Shown piece by piece: positions 54,694 to 64,000 of a stretch of 64,000 nt of DNA. Position 1 is the first letter of the stretch, and every line of letters starts with the position of its first letter. The DNA is taken from positions 682,001 through 746,000 of the forward strand of contig CAVTOR010000031.1 in the NCBI GenBank assembly GCA_963736235.1, written 5' to 3'. Below the pieces are notes generated by a model. The model was not told the DNA's origin. It saw only the letters and a program-made list of their open reading frames with translations, and searched no databases. This stretch comes from CAVORB01 sp963736235 (GTDB taxonomy: Bacteria > Pseudomonadota > Gammaproteobacteria > Chromatiales > Chromatiaceae). The translations under genes were made by a program, and so were the position numbers.

Positions 54694-56085
54694 TCAGTCC
54701 GCGACCGCGGAGAGGGTGTCGCGAATGTGGGCGCGAATCGCATCCTCGCTGGCGTCCAGCAGGGCGCAGCGAGTCTCCTTGTCCATCAGTCCCTGCAGCG
54801 AGGGCGGCGGCTCCGCCTCCTGGCCGATCGCCTCCCGCACGGCCTCGTTGAACTTGGCCGGGTGGGCGGTGGCGAGACAGACCAAGTCGCCCCGCCCGCG
54901 GGCGACCCGCACCCCTATGGCGGTGTGCGGATCCAGGATATAACCCTCGGCCTCGTAGGTCTCTCGGATCTGCTCCAGGGTCTCGGCGTCGCTCGCGGCG
55001 CCGGCATCGAAGTCCATCGCCACCGCGACACGCTGCGCCTCGCTGACCGTCATGCGCCCGGTGCGCCCCATCTCATCGAGCAGCGCCCGCACGGCGGCAG
55101 GGTCTTCTCCCACCAGGTAGTAGAGGTAGCGCTCGAAATTGGAGGCGATCTGGATGTCCATCGCCGGACTGAGCGTCGGGTGCACCTCGCCGGCCTGATA
55201 GACGCCGGTATTGACGAACCGGCTCAGGATGTCGTTGCGGTTGGTGGCGATGATGAGGCGATCCACCGGCAAGCCCATGCGCTTGGCCATGTAGCCGGCG
55301 AACACGTCGCCGAAGTTGCCGGTGGGCACCGCGAAGCTGACCTTGCGGGCTACATCGCCCCCGGACATCCGGCTCCAGGCGTAGAAGTAGTAGACCATCT
55401 GCGCCAGGATGCGTGCCCAGTTGATGGAGTTGACGGCACCGAGGTGGTACTCGGCCTTGAACCCGAGGTCGTTGAACAGTTGCTTGACGATGCGCTGACC
55501 GTCGTCAAAGGTGCCGCGAATGGCAATATTGTGCACGTTCGCGTCCAGCACCGTGGTCATCTGCCGCTCCTGGATCGGAGAGACGCGGCCCTGGGGGTGG
55601 AGAATGAAGATGTGGATGCGCGCCTTGCCCCGCACCCCGGCGATGGCGGCCGAGCCCGTGTCCCCGGAAGTCGCCCCGAGAATGTTGAGCCTGCCGCCGT
55701 CGCGCTCCAGCAGGTACTCGAACACGTTGCCCAGAAACTGCAGGGCGACATCCTTGAAGGCCGCCGTCGGACCGTGGAAGAGCTCGAGAATGGGCTGCGC
55801 GCCGACCCGCACCACCGGCGTGACCTCGGGGTGGGAGAAGGTCGCGTAAGAGCGGTCGACCAGATCGGCGAGGTCGTCGCGGGGAATGGCATCCGCCGCG
55901 AAGGGGGCCATGATCTCAACCGCGAGGTCCTGGAAAGTCAGTCCCGCCAGAGCGCCGAGGCGCGCGTGGTCGATGGTCGGGACCGACTCTGGCAGCAGAA
56001 GACCGCCGTCGGTGCCCAAGCCCATCATCACGGCTTGCGCGAATCCGACGGGCTCGACCCCGCCGCGGGTGCTGATATATCTCAT
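54694..56085 (-). CDS. thrC: Threonine synthase
   Basis: A 463-residue PLP enzyme converting O-phosphohomoserine to threonine, fungal/gammaproteobacterial type II. I use the ATG at 56085 (MRYISTRGGVEPVGFAQAVM). The longer frame adds 13 residues without support. Motifs: LGTDGGLLLPESVP, LFHGPTAAFKDVALQFLGN (the Lys binds PLP), NILGATSGDTGSAAIAGVR, FAVPTGNFGDVFAGYMAKRM (phosphate loop) and TAHPAKFNEAVREAI. The next gene, for an isopropylmalate/citramalate-type synthase, starts 10 bases after the stop, so Thr and Ile/Leu-branch synthesis may be co-expressed. Confidence 0.96.
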   Translation of the reverse strand: MRYISTRGGVEPVGFAQAVMMGLGTDGGLLLPESVPTIDHARLGALAGLTFQDLAVEIMAPFAADAIPRDDLADLVDRSYATFSHPEVTPVVRVGAQPILELFHGPTAAFKDVALQFLGNVFEYLLERDGGRLNILGATSGDTGSAAIAGVRGKARIHIFILHPQGRVSPIQERQMTTVLDANVHNIAIRGTFDDGQRIVKQLFNDLGFKAEYHLGAVNSINWARILAQMVYYFYAWSRMSGGDVARKVSFAVPTGNFGDVFAGYMAKRMGLPVDRLIIATNRNDILSRFVNTGVYQAGEVHPTLSPAMDIQIASNFERYLYYLVGEDPAAVRALLDEMGRTGRMTVSEAQRVAVAMDFDAGAASDAETLEQIRETYEAEGYILDPHTAIGVRVARGRGDLVCLATAHPAKFNEAVREAIGQEAEPPPSLQGLMDKETRCALLDASEDAIRAHIRDTLSAVAD

Positions 56086-56247
56086 GCGCTTCTCTAAGAT
56101 CAGGGGAGTCGGGGCCGAATGCACATCGAGTCAGGCGGCGACCGGCGGATGGAAGACCCGTGAATTCTCACCGATGGGGCACTTTCCTGGCAAACATGCG
56201 GTCGCCGATGTCGAAACTTGAACGTCATCTATAATTGCGGCCAGGCG

Positions 56248-56276
56248 TTGACACGCCGCAAGACCGCCAACAAAAT
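56248..56276 (+). promoter_or_regulatory. Possible sigma70 promoter of the symporter operon
   Basis: Perfect TTGACA (56248-56253), a 17-base spacer and CAAAAT (56271-56276), about 185 bases ahead of the DUF4212 start. A separate perfect TATAAT at 56230-56235 lacks a -35, so the exact start site is uncertain. Confidence 0.4.
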
Positions 56277-56460
56277 GGCCGGCACCCGTCGGAACAGGCA
56301 GATTCCGGCGGACCAAAGAACGACAAGGATCCGCCGAGGAGGTCATTCTGCCAAATCCCAGGCCGGACATGCTGCGACGCGGCAAGGTCGACGACCACCG
56401 CTCACGTCACTCCGGCTCCACAAGAACATACCCTTAACCACAAAGGGAGTGACATCGAAA

Positions 56461-56718
56461 ATGACACCCGAGAATCGCGCTGCTTACTGGAAGGCCAACG
56501 TGCGCCTTCTGATCACGCTGCTCATCATATGGTTCCTCGTCTCCTACGGCGCCGGCATCCTTTTTTCCGGCCCGCTGAACGCCATTAGCCTCGGAGGCTA
56601 CAAACTGGGCTTCTGGTTCGCCCAGCAGGGGTCCATGTACATCTTCCTCGTGCTGATCTTCGTTTATGCCTTGCGCATGAACCAGCTCGACAAGAAGTTC
56701 GGCGTCCAAGAAGACTAA
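56461..56718 (+). CDS. DUF4212 small subunit of a sodium:solute symporter
   Basis: An 85-residue membrane protein with two helices, LLITLLIIWFLVSYGAGILF and MYIFLVLIFVYALRM, starting MTPENRAAYWKANVRLL and ending LDKKFGVQED. DUF4212 proteins always precede VC_2705-type symporters. Here the symporter follows after 19 bases. I use the ATG at 56461 because it begins the conserved N-terminus. The longer frame upstream is not conserved. A GGGAG site precedes it at slightly long spacing. Confidence 0.92.
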   Translation: MTPENRAAYWKANVRLLITLLIIWFLVSYGAGILFSGPLNAISLGGYKLGFWFAQQGSMYIFLVLIFVYALRMNQLDKKFGVQED

Positions 56719-56737
56719 GGCACGGGAGAAACCACCA

Positions 56738-58528
56738 GTGGATCTGCAAACGCTTACATTTATCGTCGTCGGCGCGACCTTCGCGCTCTATATCGGCATC
56801 GCAATCTGGGCTCGTGCCGCCACCACCGGCGAGTTCTACGTCGCCGGCAAGGGCATCCACCCGGTCGCCAACGGCATGGCGACCGCCGCGGACTGGATGT
56901 CCGCCGCCTCCTTCATCTCCATGGCCGGGCTCATCGCCTTCAAGGGCTTCGACGCCTCGGTCTACCTCATGGGATGGACCGGCGGTTACGTGCTGCTTGC
57001 TCTGCTGCTGGCGCCATACCTGCGCAAGTTCGGCAAGTTCACCGTGCCCGAGTTCATCGGTGACCGCTACTACTCCCAGACCGCCCGCATCGTCGCCGTC
57101 ATCTGCCTGATCGTCGCCTCCATCACCTACGTTATCGGCCAGATGAAGGGCGTTGGCGTGGCCTTCTCACGCTTCCTCGAGGTGGACTTCACCTGGGGCG
57201 TCATCATCGGTATGGCGATCGTGTTCGTGTACGCGGTGCTCGGCGGCATGAAGGGCATCACCTACACCCAGATCGCCCAGTACTGCGTGCTGATCTTCGC
57301 CTACACGGTTCCGGCGATCTTCATCTCTCTGAACCTCACGGGCACCCCGATCCCGCAGATCGGCCTCGGCAGCGAGTACGCGCCCGGCGGCGTCGCGAGC
57401 GGCGCGTTCCTGCTCGACAAGCTGGACCAGGTGGTGACGGACCTGGGCTTCGCGTCTTATACGGCGCAGAAGGACTCGAACCTCAACATGTTCCTGCTCA
57501 CCCTGTCGCTGATGATCGGCACCGCGGGCCTGCCGCACGTCATCATCCGCTTCTTCACCGTGCCCAAGGTCAAGGACGCCCGATTCTCCGCGGGTTGGGC
57601 CCTGGTCTTCATCGCTATCCTCTACACCACGGCACCCGCGGTCGGCGCCATGGCGCGCCTGAACCTGATGCAGACCATCCAGACCGGGCCGGTGGGCGAA
57701 GAGACGGCAAACGTCGAGATCGCCAAGGTGCCAGAGTGGATGAACCGCTGGGCGAAGACCGGACTCCTTGGCTGGGAGGACAAGAACGGCGACGGCCGCA
57801 TCCAGTACTACGACGACAAGAACGCGGAGTTCGCCGCCAAGGCCGAGTCCTTTGGCTGGAAGGGCAACGAGATGACCAACGTCGACCGCGACATCATGGT
57901 GCTCGCCAACCCGGAGATCGCCAAGCTGCCGAACTGGGTCATCGCTCTGGTGGCGGCGGGCGGTCTGGCCGCGGCGCTGTCCACCGCGGCAGGCCTGTTG
58001 CTGGCCATCTCATCCTCCATCTCCCATGACCTGTTGAAGGGCGTCTTCATGCCCAACATCTCGGAGAAAGCGGAGCTCATGGCCGGACGTATCGCCATGG
58101 CGGGTGCCATCGTGGTCGCCGGCATCCTGGGCATCAACCCACCAGGATTCGCAGCCCAGGTGGTGGCCCTGGCGTTCGGTCTCGCGGCGTCGTCCATCTT
58201 CCCGGCCTTGATGATGGGTATCTTCGACAAGCGCGCCAACTCCACGGGCGCCATCCTCGGGATGCTCTCGGGTCTGACCTTCACCCTGGTCTACATCTTC
58301 TGGTTCAAGGGCTGGTTCTTCGTCCCCGGCACCGAGATGGCCCCGAACACGCCGGATGCCTGGGTGCTTGGCATCTCCCCCGAGTCCATCGGCGCGGTCG
58401 GCGCTCTGGTGAACTTCGTGGTCGCCTACTTCGTGTCCCGTGCGACCGCGGCTCCGCCGGAGCACATCCAGCACCTGGTCGAGGACATCCGCGTGCCTAG
58501 GGGTGCCGGAGAGGCCACCGGGCACTAG
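56738..58528 (+). CDS. Sodium:solute symporter (VC_2705 / ActP-like subfamily)
   Basis: A 596-residue SSS-family permease with about 13-14 membrane helices. GTG start at 56738. Typical SSS blocks are MATAADWMSAASFISMAGLI, GYVLLALLLAPYLRKFGKFT, VPEFIGDRYYSQTARIVAVI and GTAGLPHVIIRFFTVPKVKD. A loop insertion of about 60 residues (TGLLGWEDKNGDGRIQYYDD) is characteristic of the VC_2705 type and looks like an EF-hand-like DxNxDGxI turn. LAAALSTAAGLLLAISSSIS follows. Substrates in the subfamily are acetate or other short organic acids. The DUF4212 partner is immediately upstream. Confidence 0.94.
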   Translation: MDLQTLTFIVVGATFALYIGIAIWARAATTGEFYVAGKGIHPVANGMATAADWMSAASFISMAGLIAFKGFDASVYLMGWTGGYVLLALLLAPYLRKFGKFTVPEFIGDRYYSQTARIVAVICLIVASITYVIGQMKGVGVAFSRFLEVDFTWGVIIGMAIVFVYAVLGGMKGITYTQIAQYCVLIFAYTVPAIFISLNLTGTPIPQIGLGSEYAPGGVASGAFLLDKLDQVVTDLGFASYTAQKDSNLNMFLLTLSLMIGTAGLPHVIIRFFTVPKVKDARFSAGWALVFIAILYTTAPAVGAMARLNLMQTIQTGPVGEETANVEIAKVPEWMNRWAKTGLLGWEDKNGDGRIQYYDDKNAEFAAKAESFGWKGNEMTNVDRDIMVLANPEIAKLPNWVIALVAAGGLAAALSTAAGLLLAISSSISHDLLKGVFMPNISEKAELMAGRIAMAGAIVVAGILGINPPGFAAQVVALAFGLAASSIFPALMMGIFDKRANSTGAILGMLSGLTFTLVYIFWFKGWFFVPGTEMAPNTPDAWVLGISPESIGAVGALVNFVVAYFVSRATAAPPEHIQHLVEDIRVPRGAGEATGH

Positions 58529-58558
58529 TCCCGGACGGCGGCTGGACGCCGCTAAAGA

Positions 58559-58586
58559 AGGCCCCGCTTCGGCGGGGCTTTTTTTT
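58559..58586 (+). terminator. Rho-independent terminator of the symporter operon
   Basis: The stem AGCCCCGCC-like arms (GGCCCCGC, TTCG loop, GCGGGGCT) are followed by eight T, 30 bases past the symporter stop. The following 330 bases up to the ldtD stop (58587-58917) hold no supported gene. Confidence 0.92.
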
Positions 58587-58917
58587 GCATTGAGATCCGC
58601 CCTTTGGCCCCGCCCTCAAGGTCGAGCATCGGGTGCGCGGCAGCGCGCCTGGATCGCGGCACGTACGGGCGCCGTTCAGAACCAGCAGAAGGTGTCCCTG
58701 CGCGCAAGCGCTCACGACAACGGTGCACAAGGCTTAAGCCCGCGCCCCATCGGACACCCCCGGCCATCGCTGAGATTCCATAGGCCTGGTGGAGAGCGCC
58801 ATTCGGCGAGGTTCGATGACGGCGGTCGACACCCAACGCGCAAGCGGCAGGGTGTATCGCGCTCCGGCCCGCGAGCATCCGATACCGGGTTGGTCCGGCA
58901 GCGCCGCCCTGAGCAGC

Positions 58918-60663
58918 TCAGAGCCCGATGGCAGGCCCACGGCGGGAAAGACCGTTCGCCGTCGTCCGCGGGTCCGGTGATGACCCGGCCCCGACTCCAG
59001 GTGCGACAACAGGCTCTCGTGAAGGGTCAGGGACATAGACCAGACGCAAGGGCCCGTCTCCATTCAGGGCGGCAAGCACCTGCGCGTCACGTTGATAGAC
59101 GTCCTCGCGGAAGCGCACCTGACCGTCCTCTCCCGCCTCCGCCGTCCAATAGGCGAGAATGATGGGCAGCGGTTCCTTCAGGTGCACCCAACGGGTTCGC
59201 CCGGACGCGACGACGGCCTGGAACTTTTCCTGATTCCAGCGCCCGCGGTCGTTGAGCACCAGTTCAGCGAGCTCCAGGGGATTCTCCACCCGCACGCATC
59301 CGGAACTGTAGAGCCGTTGGGGCTTGTCGAACAGATCACGCCCCGGGGTGTCATGGAGATAGACAGAGAAACGGTTGGGAAACATGAACTTGACCTGTCC
59401 CAGCGCATTCTTCGCGCCCGGAGGCTGGCGCAGCATGTAAGGAAAGCTACCCGCCGAGACGTGCCAGTTGACAGCGCCAAGAGAGACCTTGCGACCGTCA
59501 CGGGTGACGACCTCAAGCCCCTTCTTTCTGACGTAACCCGGGTTCTTTCTCGCATTCGGCAGGATATCTTCCTTGAGGATGGTGGGGGGGACCGTCCAGG
59601 TCGGGTTGAGCTCCAAATACTCCACCTGATCCCGAAACACCGGCGTCGGGCGATCCGGACGGCCGACAATGACCCTGGATTGCCATACGGCCTCGCTGTT
59701 GCGGAACAGCACGACCCGCTGCCCCGCGACATCGACCAGTAGGTAATCCTCAGGCAACTCGTCGTAGACCCAGCGCATGCGCTCCAGATTGACCCGTATC
59801 TGATCGACGCGCGCCTCGGCAGGGACGTTCATGGCCGCGAGGGTGGCGGGACCGATGACGCCATCGACGCCGAGATTGTGGCGCTGCTGGAACCCCGCGA
59901 CGGCCTCTTTGAGCGGCGCATCGTACAGGCTCGCATCCCCGGGGTCCGGACCAGAGAAGTCGCCTGATAGGCGCAGCCGCGCGCGAACCGCCGGCACCCG
60001 ACTGTCACGCATGCGGGGTCTGAGCGTGCGCCCCGGCGGCACCGGCTGCCAGCCGCCGCCGGCCGCGATCTCGCGATAGCGCGCCAGGCCTGCTTTCAGC
60101 CGCAGGTAGAAGACGGGCCGCGGCGTCAGGCTGCGAAGCTCGAACTCGAGGTCGCCTGCTTCCACCACCCGCGCCAGGTCCAGCACGAGGACGCTCGAAT
60201 AGGGGCCTTCCGCATGATTCCACGTGCTATCCAGTGCCTGTGGGTCGACCTTGCCATAGCGGTAGTGGTGAATCAGCCGCAGCAGGATCTCGCTCAGGAG
60301 GACGTCGGCATCCGCGCGAGCGCGGCCAGACAGACGGTCGAGGTCGGGACCCGCGAGCAGTTCCCGAAGCGCCTTGTCGTGGAAGTCTCGCGGATCCAGC
60401 CCATCCTCGCTGCTACGCTCGGCAAGACGGGCGAGGGTTTCCACCCGCCGCCGGTCACCCCAGGCGAAACGGTAGCCGCGGGCAGCGTAAAAGTCGTCGA
60501 GCACCCGGCCATCGGCGAGGCGGGCGCCGACCACCTGCGCATTTCCCACCACCCTGATCTGCTCCGCGCGTTGGCGCAGCCCCTCGTCGGCACCCCCCAA
60601 ACCGGGCAGCAGGAGGGCACAGGTCAACAAGAGCAACAAGTCCGCGACCCGTCTGGTCGGCAT
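58918..60663 (-). CDS. ldtD: L,D-transpeptidase (YcbB/LdtD type)
   Basis: A 581-residue periplasmic enzyme that forms 3-3 peptidoglycan crosslinks. The ATG at 60663 gives a signal peptide (RVADLLLLLTCALLLPGLGG). The N-terminal scaffold domain (RGYRFAWGDRRRVETLARLA) is followed by a peptidoglycan-binding helical domain (PLKEAVAGFQQRHNLGVDGV), then the YkuD catalytic domain (VDVAGQRVVLFRNSEAVWQS, ELNPTWTVPPTILKEDILP, FSVYLHDTPGRDLFDKPQR, LYSSGCVRVENP). The catalytic Cys is residue 456 in SSGCVRV, preceded by His in YLHDTP. The tail ends RRGPAIGL. The next gene upstream on the same strand is spoVR. Confidence 0.93.
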   Translation of the reverse strand: MPTRRVADLLLLLTCALLLPGLGGADEGLRQRAEQIRVVGNAQVVGARLADGRVLDDFYAARGYRFAWGDRRRVETLARLAERSSEDGLDPRDFHDKALRELLAGPDLDRLSGRARADADVLLSEILLRLIHHYRYGKVDPQALDSTWNHAEGPYSSVLVLDLARVVEAGDLEFELRSLTPRPVFYLRLKAGLARYREIAAGGGWQPVPPGRTLRPRMRDSRVPAVRARLRLSGDFSGPDPGDASLYDAPLKEAVAGFQQRHNLGVDGVIGPATLAAMNVPAEARVDQIRVNLERMRWVYDELPEDYLLVDVAGQRVVLFRNSEAVWQSRVIVGRPDRPTPVFRDQVEYLELNPTWTVPPTILKEDILPNARKNPGYVRKKGLEVVTRDGRKVSLGAVNWHVSAGSFPYMLRQPPGAKNALGQVKFMFPNRFSVYLHDTPGRDLFDKPQRLYSSGCVRVENPLELAELVLNDRGRWNQEKFQAVVASGRTRWVHLKEPLPIILAYWTAEAGEDGQVRFREDVYQRDAQVLAALNGDGPLRLVYVPDPSREPVVAPGVGAGSSPDPRTTANGLSRRGPAIGL

Positions 60664-60910
60664 GGCAAAGCCTCTGGTGTACGAAGTACGGGACCGGAGG
60701 ACTGGCGCGGACGGCGTAAGGTACCCGTCTGTTGGCCTCTTCTTTGCGTACGGATTCAAATCGGTGCTGAGCGGGCAAAGGCCTCCGGTATGTATGGAGA
60801 TTCTACTCGGCACGCGGGCAGCATCATAGCGGAAAAGTAACGTATCTGAATTGCGACAAACTCTCGTTCGCGCAACGGCCAGCCTGCCGTGATCGCGCTC
60901 CCGCGAATTT

Positions 60911-62402
60911 TCATTTTTCTCCAACCAATTGAACCCGGCCGTTTTCATCGACGCTCTCCAAGCGCACCGAGAAACCCCAGAGACGCCGGATATGCTTCAG
61001 CATCTCATCCGTCGTATCCCCGAGAGGACGGCGATTGTGGTTGAAATGACGCAGGGTCAGCGAGCGATCGCCGCGCCGGTTCACGTTGAAGACCTGGATG
61101 TTCGGCTCCCGATTGCCGAGGTTGTACTGATCCGCCAGCGCTTGACGGAGCGTCCGGTAACCCGCCTCGTCGTGGATCGCCGCCACCTCCAGGGTTTCCT
61201 CGCGATCGTCGTCCCTGATGGCGAACAGGTGAAACTCGCGCATCAGCCGCGGCGAGAGGTACTGGGAGATGAAGCTCTCGTCCTTGAAGTTACGCATGGC
61301 GAAATCCAGCACCTTCAGCCAATCGTGACCAGCGATGTCGGGGAACCAATGGCGGTCCTCGTCGTTAGGCGCCTCGCACATGCGGCGGATGTCGCGCATC
61401 ATCGCGAAGCCCAGGGCGTAGGGGTTGATGCCGCTGTAATAGGGGACGTCGAACGGCGGCTGAAAGACGACGTTGGTGTGGGACTGCAGGAACTCCATGA
61501 TGAACCCGTCCCCGACCAGCCCGTCGTCGTAGAGGTGATTGAGGAGGGTGTAGTGCCAGAAGGTGGCCCAGCCCTCGTTCATGACCTGGGTCTGGCGCTG
61601 CGGGTAGAAGTACTGGGCGATCTTGCGCACGATGCGCACCACCTCCCGCTGCCAGGGCTCCAACAGCGGGGCGTTCTTCTCGATGAAGTAGAGAATGTTC
61701 TCCTGGGGCTCGGCGGGCCAGCGCTCCTCGCGCCGGGGATCGGCTTCCTCGTCCTTGGTGGGCAGGGTACGCCACAGATCGTTGACCTGGGACTGGAGGT
61801 AGGCCTCGCGTTCCTCCTGGCGCTTCTGCTCCTCGGCCATGGACGAGCGGCGACGGCCGCTTGTAGCGGTCCACGCCGTGGTTCATCAAGGCGTGGCAGG
61901 AGTCCAGCAACAGCTCAACCGCCTCCCGGCCGTAGCGCTCCTCGCATTGGGCGATGTATTTCCGGGCGAAAACCAGGTAGTCGATGATGGCGTCCGCGCT
62001 CGTCCAGGCGCGAAACAGGTAGTTGCCCTTGAAGAAGCTGTTGTGGCCGTAGCAGGCGTGGGCGATGACCAGGGCCTGCATGGGCAGCGTGTTCTCCTCC
62101 ATGAGATAGGAGATGCAGGGATCCGAATTGATCACGATCTCGTAGGCGAGGCCCATCTGGCCGCGGCGGTACGTCTGCTCCGTGGCCACGAACTGCTTGC
62201 CGAATGACCAGTGGTGGTAGCCGATGGGCAGCCCGATCGACGAGTAGGCGTCGATCATCTGCTCCGAGCTGATCACCTCGATCTGGTTGGCGTAGGTGTC
62301 GAGCCCGTAGTGGTCGCGGGCGACGCGCCCGATTTCCTGGTCGAAGCGCTCCAGCAGCGGGAAGCTCCACTCGGAGGACTCGGAAATGATGCGGCGGGTC
62401 AT
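60911..62402 (-). CDS. spoVR: SpoVR family protein (one frameshift)
   Basis: A SpoVR-like protein of about 497 residues. From the ATG at 62402: SEWSFPLLERFDQEIGRVAR, GLDTYANQIEVISSEQMIDA, MPIGYHHWSFGKQF-type motif (GLPIGYHHWSFGKQF), GLAYEIVINSDPCISYLMEE, and HACYGHNSFFKGNYLFRAW. The frame changes near 61845, then WATFWHYTLLNHLYDDGLVG, PPFDVPYYSGINPYALGFAM and FKDESFISQYLSPRLMREFH. The ATG overlaps the yeaH stop (ATGA). SpoVR, YeaH and PrkA act together in starvation responses, and their exact chemistry is not established. Confidence 0.93.
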
Positions 62403-63671
62403 GCCTCCTGCCTCTTGAACAGCTCCCGGAATACCGGGTAGATGTCATCCGCGCCCCCGATCTCCTGCATGGCGAAATGCGGGTGCAGGGCCTTCACCTC
62501 CTGGTAGGCGTACCAGAGGCTCTGATGCTGCCGGGGGGTGATCTCGACGTAGGCGTAGTAGCGCATCAGGGGCATCAGCCTGGCGGTGAGAATCTCGCGG
62601 CAGATGAACGAGTCGGAGTCCCAGTTGTCCCCGTCCGAGGCCTGGGCGGCGTAGATGTTCCACACGCCCGGGTCGTAGCGCTCGCGCAGGATGTCGTGGG
62701 CCAGGTTCAGCGCGCTGGAGACCACAGTGCCGCCGGTCTCGCGGGAGTAGAAGAACTCCTGTTCGTCCACCTCCTGGGCGACCGTGTGGTGACGCACGAA
62801 GACGACGTCGATCTTGTCGTAGTTCCGCTGGAGGAACAGGTAGAGCAGGATGAAGAAGCGCTTGGCCAGGTTCTTGCGCACCTGATCCATGGAGCCGGAG
62901 ACGTCCATGATGCAGAGCATCACCGCCTTGCTGGTGGGCTCCGGCTGCTTGACGAAGCTCTGGTAGCGCAGATCGAAGGTATCGATGAAGGGCAGCGCCG
63001 CGATCCTGGTCTTGAGGCGGTCGATCTCCTCGCGCATGTCCAGGATGCGGACATCGTCCTCCTCGGCTCCCGCCGTGAGCAGGACGTCGATCTCCTCCTG
63101 CAGCTCGCGGATCCGGGCGCGGTAAGGTCCGCCGAGCGCGGTGCGCCGGGCGACAGCGCCCTTCAGGGAGCGCACGACGTCGATGTTGGTCGGCGCGCCG
63201 TCGGTGCTGATAGCCGGCGCGCAGATACTTGAACTCCGTGGTGCCGATCAGCTGATTGCGTACCAGATTGGGCAGCTCCAGGTCGTCGAACATCAGGTCG
63301 AGGAACTCGTCGCGCGAGAGATCGAAGACGAAATCGTCCTCACCCGTGCCCGCGTTGCCCGCCTTGCCCTGTCCGCTGCCGCCCCCCGCCCCGCCCTCCG
63401 GGCGCTGGATACGATCGCCGGTCGTGAAGTCCTTGTTGCCCGGGTGCACCATCTCCCGGGTGCCGCCCGGGCCATGATGGAACACGGGCTCGGAGATGTC
63501 CTTGGCGGGAATGCCGACCTTCTCCCCGCTGTCGGTGTCCGTGATGCTGCGGCGATTGACGGCGTCGGCGACCGCGCGCTTGAGCTGGGTCTTGTAACGG
63601 CGGAGGAACCGCTGCCGGTTAACGGTGCTCTTGTTCTTTCCGTTCAGACGCCGATCAATGATGTGGGACAT
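62399..63671 (-). CDS. yeaH: YeaH/YhbH (DUF444) vWA-like protein (one frameshift)
   Basis: A partner of the PrkA kinase, about 424 residues. From the ATG at 63671: MSHIIDRRLNGKNKSTVNRQ and RFLRRYKTQLKRAVADAVN, then DISEPVFHHGPGGTREMVHP, HPGNKDFTTGDRIQRPEGG and a Gly-rich linker, ELPNLVRNQLIGTTEFKYL. The frame changes near 63220, then VMLCIMDVSGSMDQVRKNLA with a DxSxS metal-ion-dependent site, FFILLYLFLQRNYDKIDVVF and RHHTVAQEVDEQEFFYSRET. The stop overlaps the spoVR start. It follows prkA by about 85 bases, so the three form one operon. Confidence 0.94.
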
Positions 63672-63755
63672 ACGTCTACCAGAAGATTGTGGGGCGCTCG
63701 CTTGCGGGGCGGCGCCACCTGCCAGTGACCCCCTGTCGCGCCCGCGCCGGCGCCC

Positions 63756-64000
63756 TTACTGCGACTTGCGCACCCGCAGATACCACTCCGAGAGCAGCCG
63801 AACCTGCTTGGGCGTGTAGCCCTTGTCCACCATGCGATCGACGAACTGGTCGTGCTTCTTCTGCTCGTCCGCCGAGGCCTTGGTGTTGAACGAGATGACC
63901 GGCAGCAGATCCTCGGTGTTGGAGAACATCTTCTTCTCGATCACCACCCGCAGCTTCTCGTAGCTGGTCCACTTGGGATTGGCGCCGGCATTCTTGGCGC
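63756..64000 (-). CDS. prkA: PrkA serine protein kinase, C-terminal end (cut by the window)
   Basis: The final 80 or so residues of PrkA, with the rest beyond the right edge: AKNAGANPKWTSYEKLRVV, EKKMFSNTEDLLPVISFNTK, DEQKKHDQFVDRMVDKGYTP and KQVRLLSEWYLRVRKSQ at the stop. This is the conserved C-terminal domain of the bacterial PrkA/YeaG AAA-type kinase. It is the first gene of prkA-yeaH-spoVR, a gammaproteobacterial stationary-phase and nitrogen-starvation operon. Confidence 0.95.
   Translation of the reverse strand, partial: AKNAGANPKWTSYEKLRVVIEKKMFSNTEDLLPVISFNTKASADEQKKHDQFVDRMVDKGYTPKQVRLLSEWYLRVRKSQ

Noticed and set aside
53059..56097. 1,012-codon plus-strand frame
   Set aside because: It is antisense to the isopropylmalate/citramalate-type synthase and thrC. 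The GC-rich codon pattern leaves the opposite strand open, and it has no family resemblance.

Overview
This window is GC-rich chromosomal DNA from a gammaproteobacterium. The placement rests on gene content and order: asmA-mutY-yggX, fetAB, trmB, thiSG, lptF, an ldtD-type L,D-transpeptidase, a prkA-yeaH-spoVR operon, a DUF4212/VC_2705-type sodium:solute symporter pair, and an uptake-type [NiFe] hydrogenase. A Chromatiales- or Ectothiorhodospiraceae-like lineage would fit, but that is inference.

Layout. 1-6 kb: a 1.4 kb direct duplication carrying a DUF559 nuclease-like gene inside palindromic GC-rich repeats plus an FKBP isomerase gene. Between the copies lie relics of a cytochrome c peroxidase and a haem protein, and a Gly/Pro/Tyr repeat protein. 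6.4-12.2 kb: a small secreted protein, fetAB, trmB, thiSG and an acyl-CoA synthetase. 12.2-18.3 kb: tRNA-Gly, a TolC-HlyD pair, DUF2007, asmA, mutY, yggX and tRNA-Phe. 18.3-23.3 kb: a lower-GC segment behind tRNA-Phe with a decayed integrase, a DUF1631-like protein, a PilZ protein and about 1.5 kb without defensible genes. 23.3-28.6 kb: hydrogenase maturation factor, small and large subunits, then a frameshifted CxxCH protein with PKD-like and MopE-like modules. 29-30.1 kb: two Hsp20 genes behind a CIRCE operator. 30.3-34.5 kb: a LOG protein, a TPR-CHAT protease and a small partner resembling effector-associated components of conflict systems. 34.8-41.9 kb: a glycine-zipper protein, RND pump and adaptor, DUF6933 and lptF. 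42-48.9 kb: glycogen/alpha-glucan genes (malQ, GH57, glgC, glgB). 48.9-58.5 kb: hemH, hemerythrin, K+ channel, DUF6394, an isopropylmalate/citramalate-type synthase, thrC and the symporter pair. 58.9-64 kb: ldtD, then spoVR, yeaH and the 3' end of prkA.

At least 16 genes, most of them conserved and otherwise intact, are broken by one or a few single-base indels while the protein stays readable across frames. This looks like consensus error in the assembly, not gene decay, so I annotate such genes as full-length CDS and state where the frame breaks.

The best candidates for new biology are the TPR-CHAT plus small-partner operon next to a LOG gene, and the anchorless hydrogenase followed by a modular cytochrome that could be its electron partner. 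The DUF559 gene with its flanking palindromes, and the FKBP paralogue pair that shares a body but not a signal peptide, are also worth attention.
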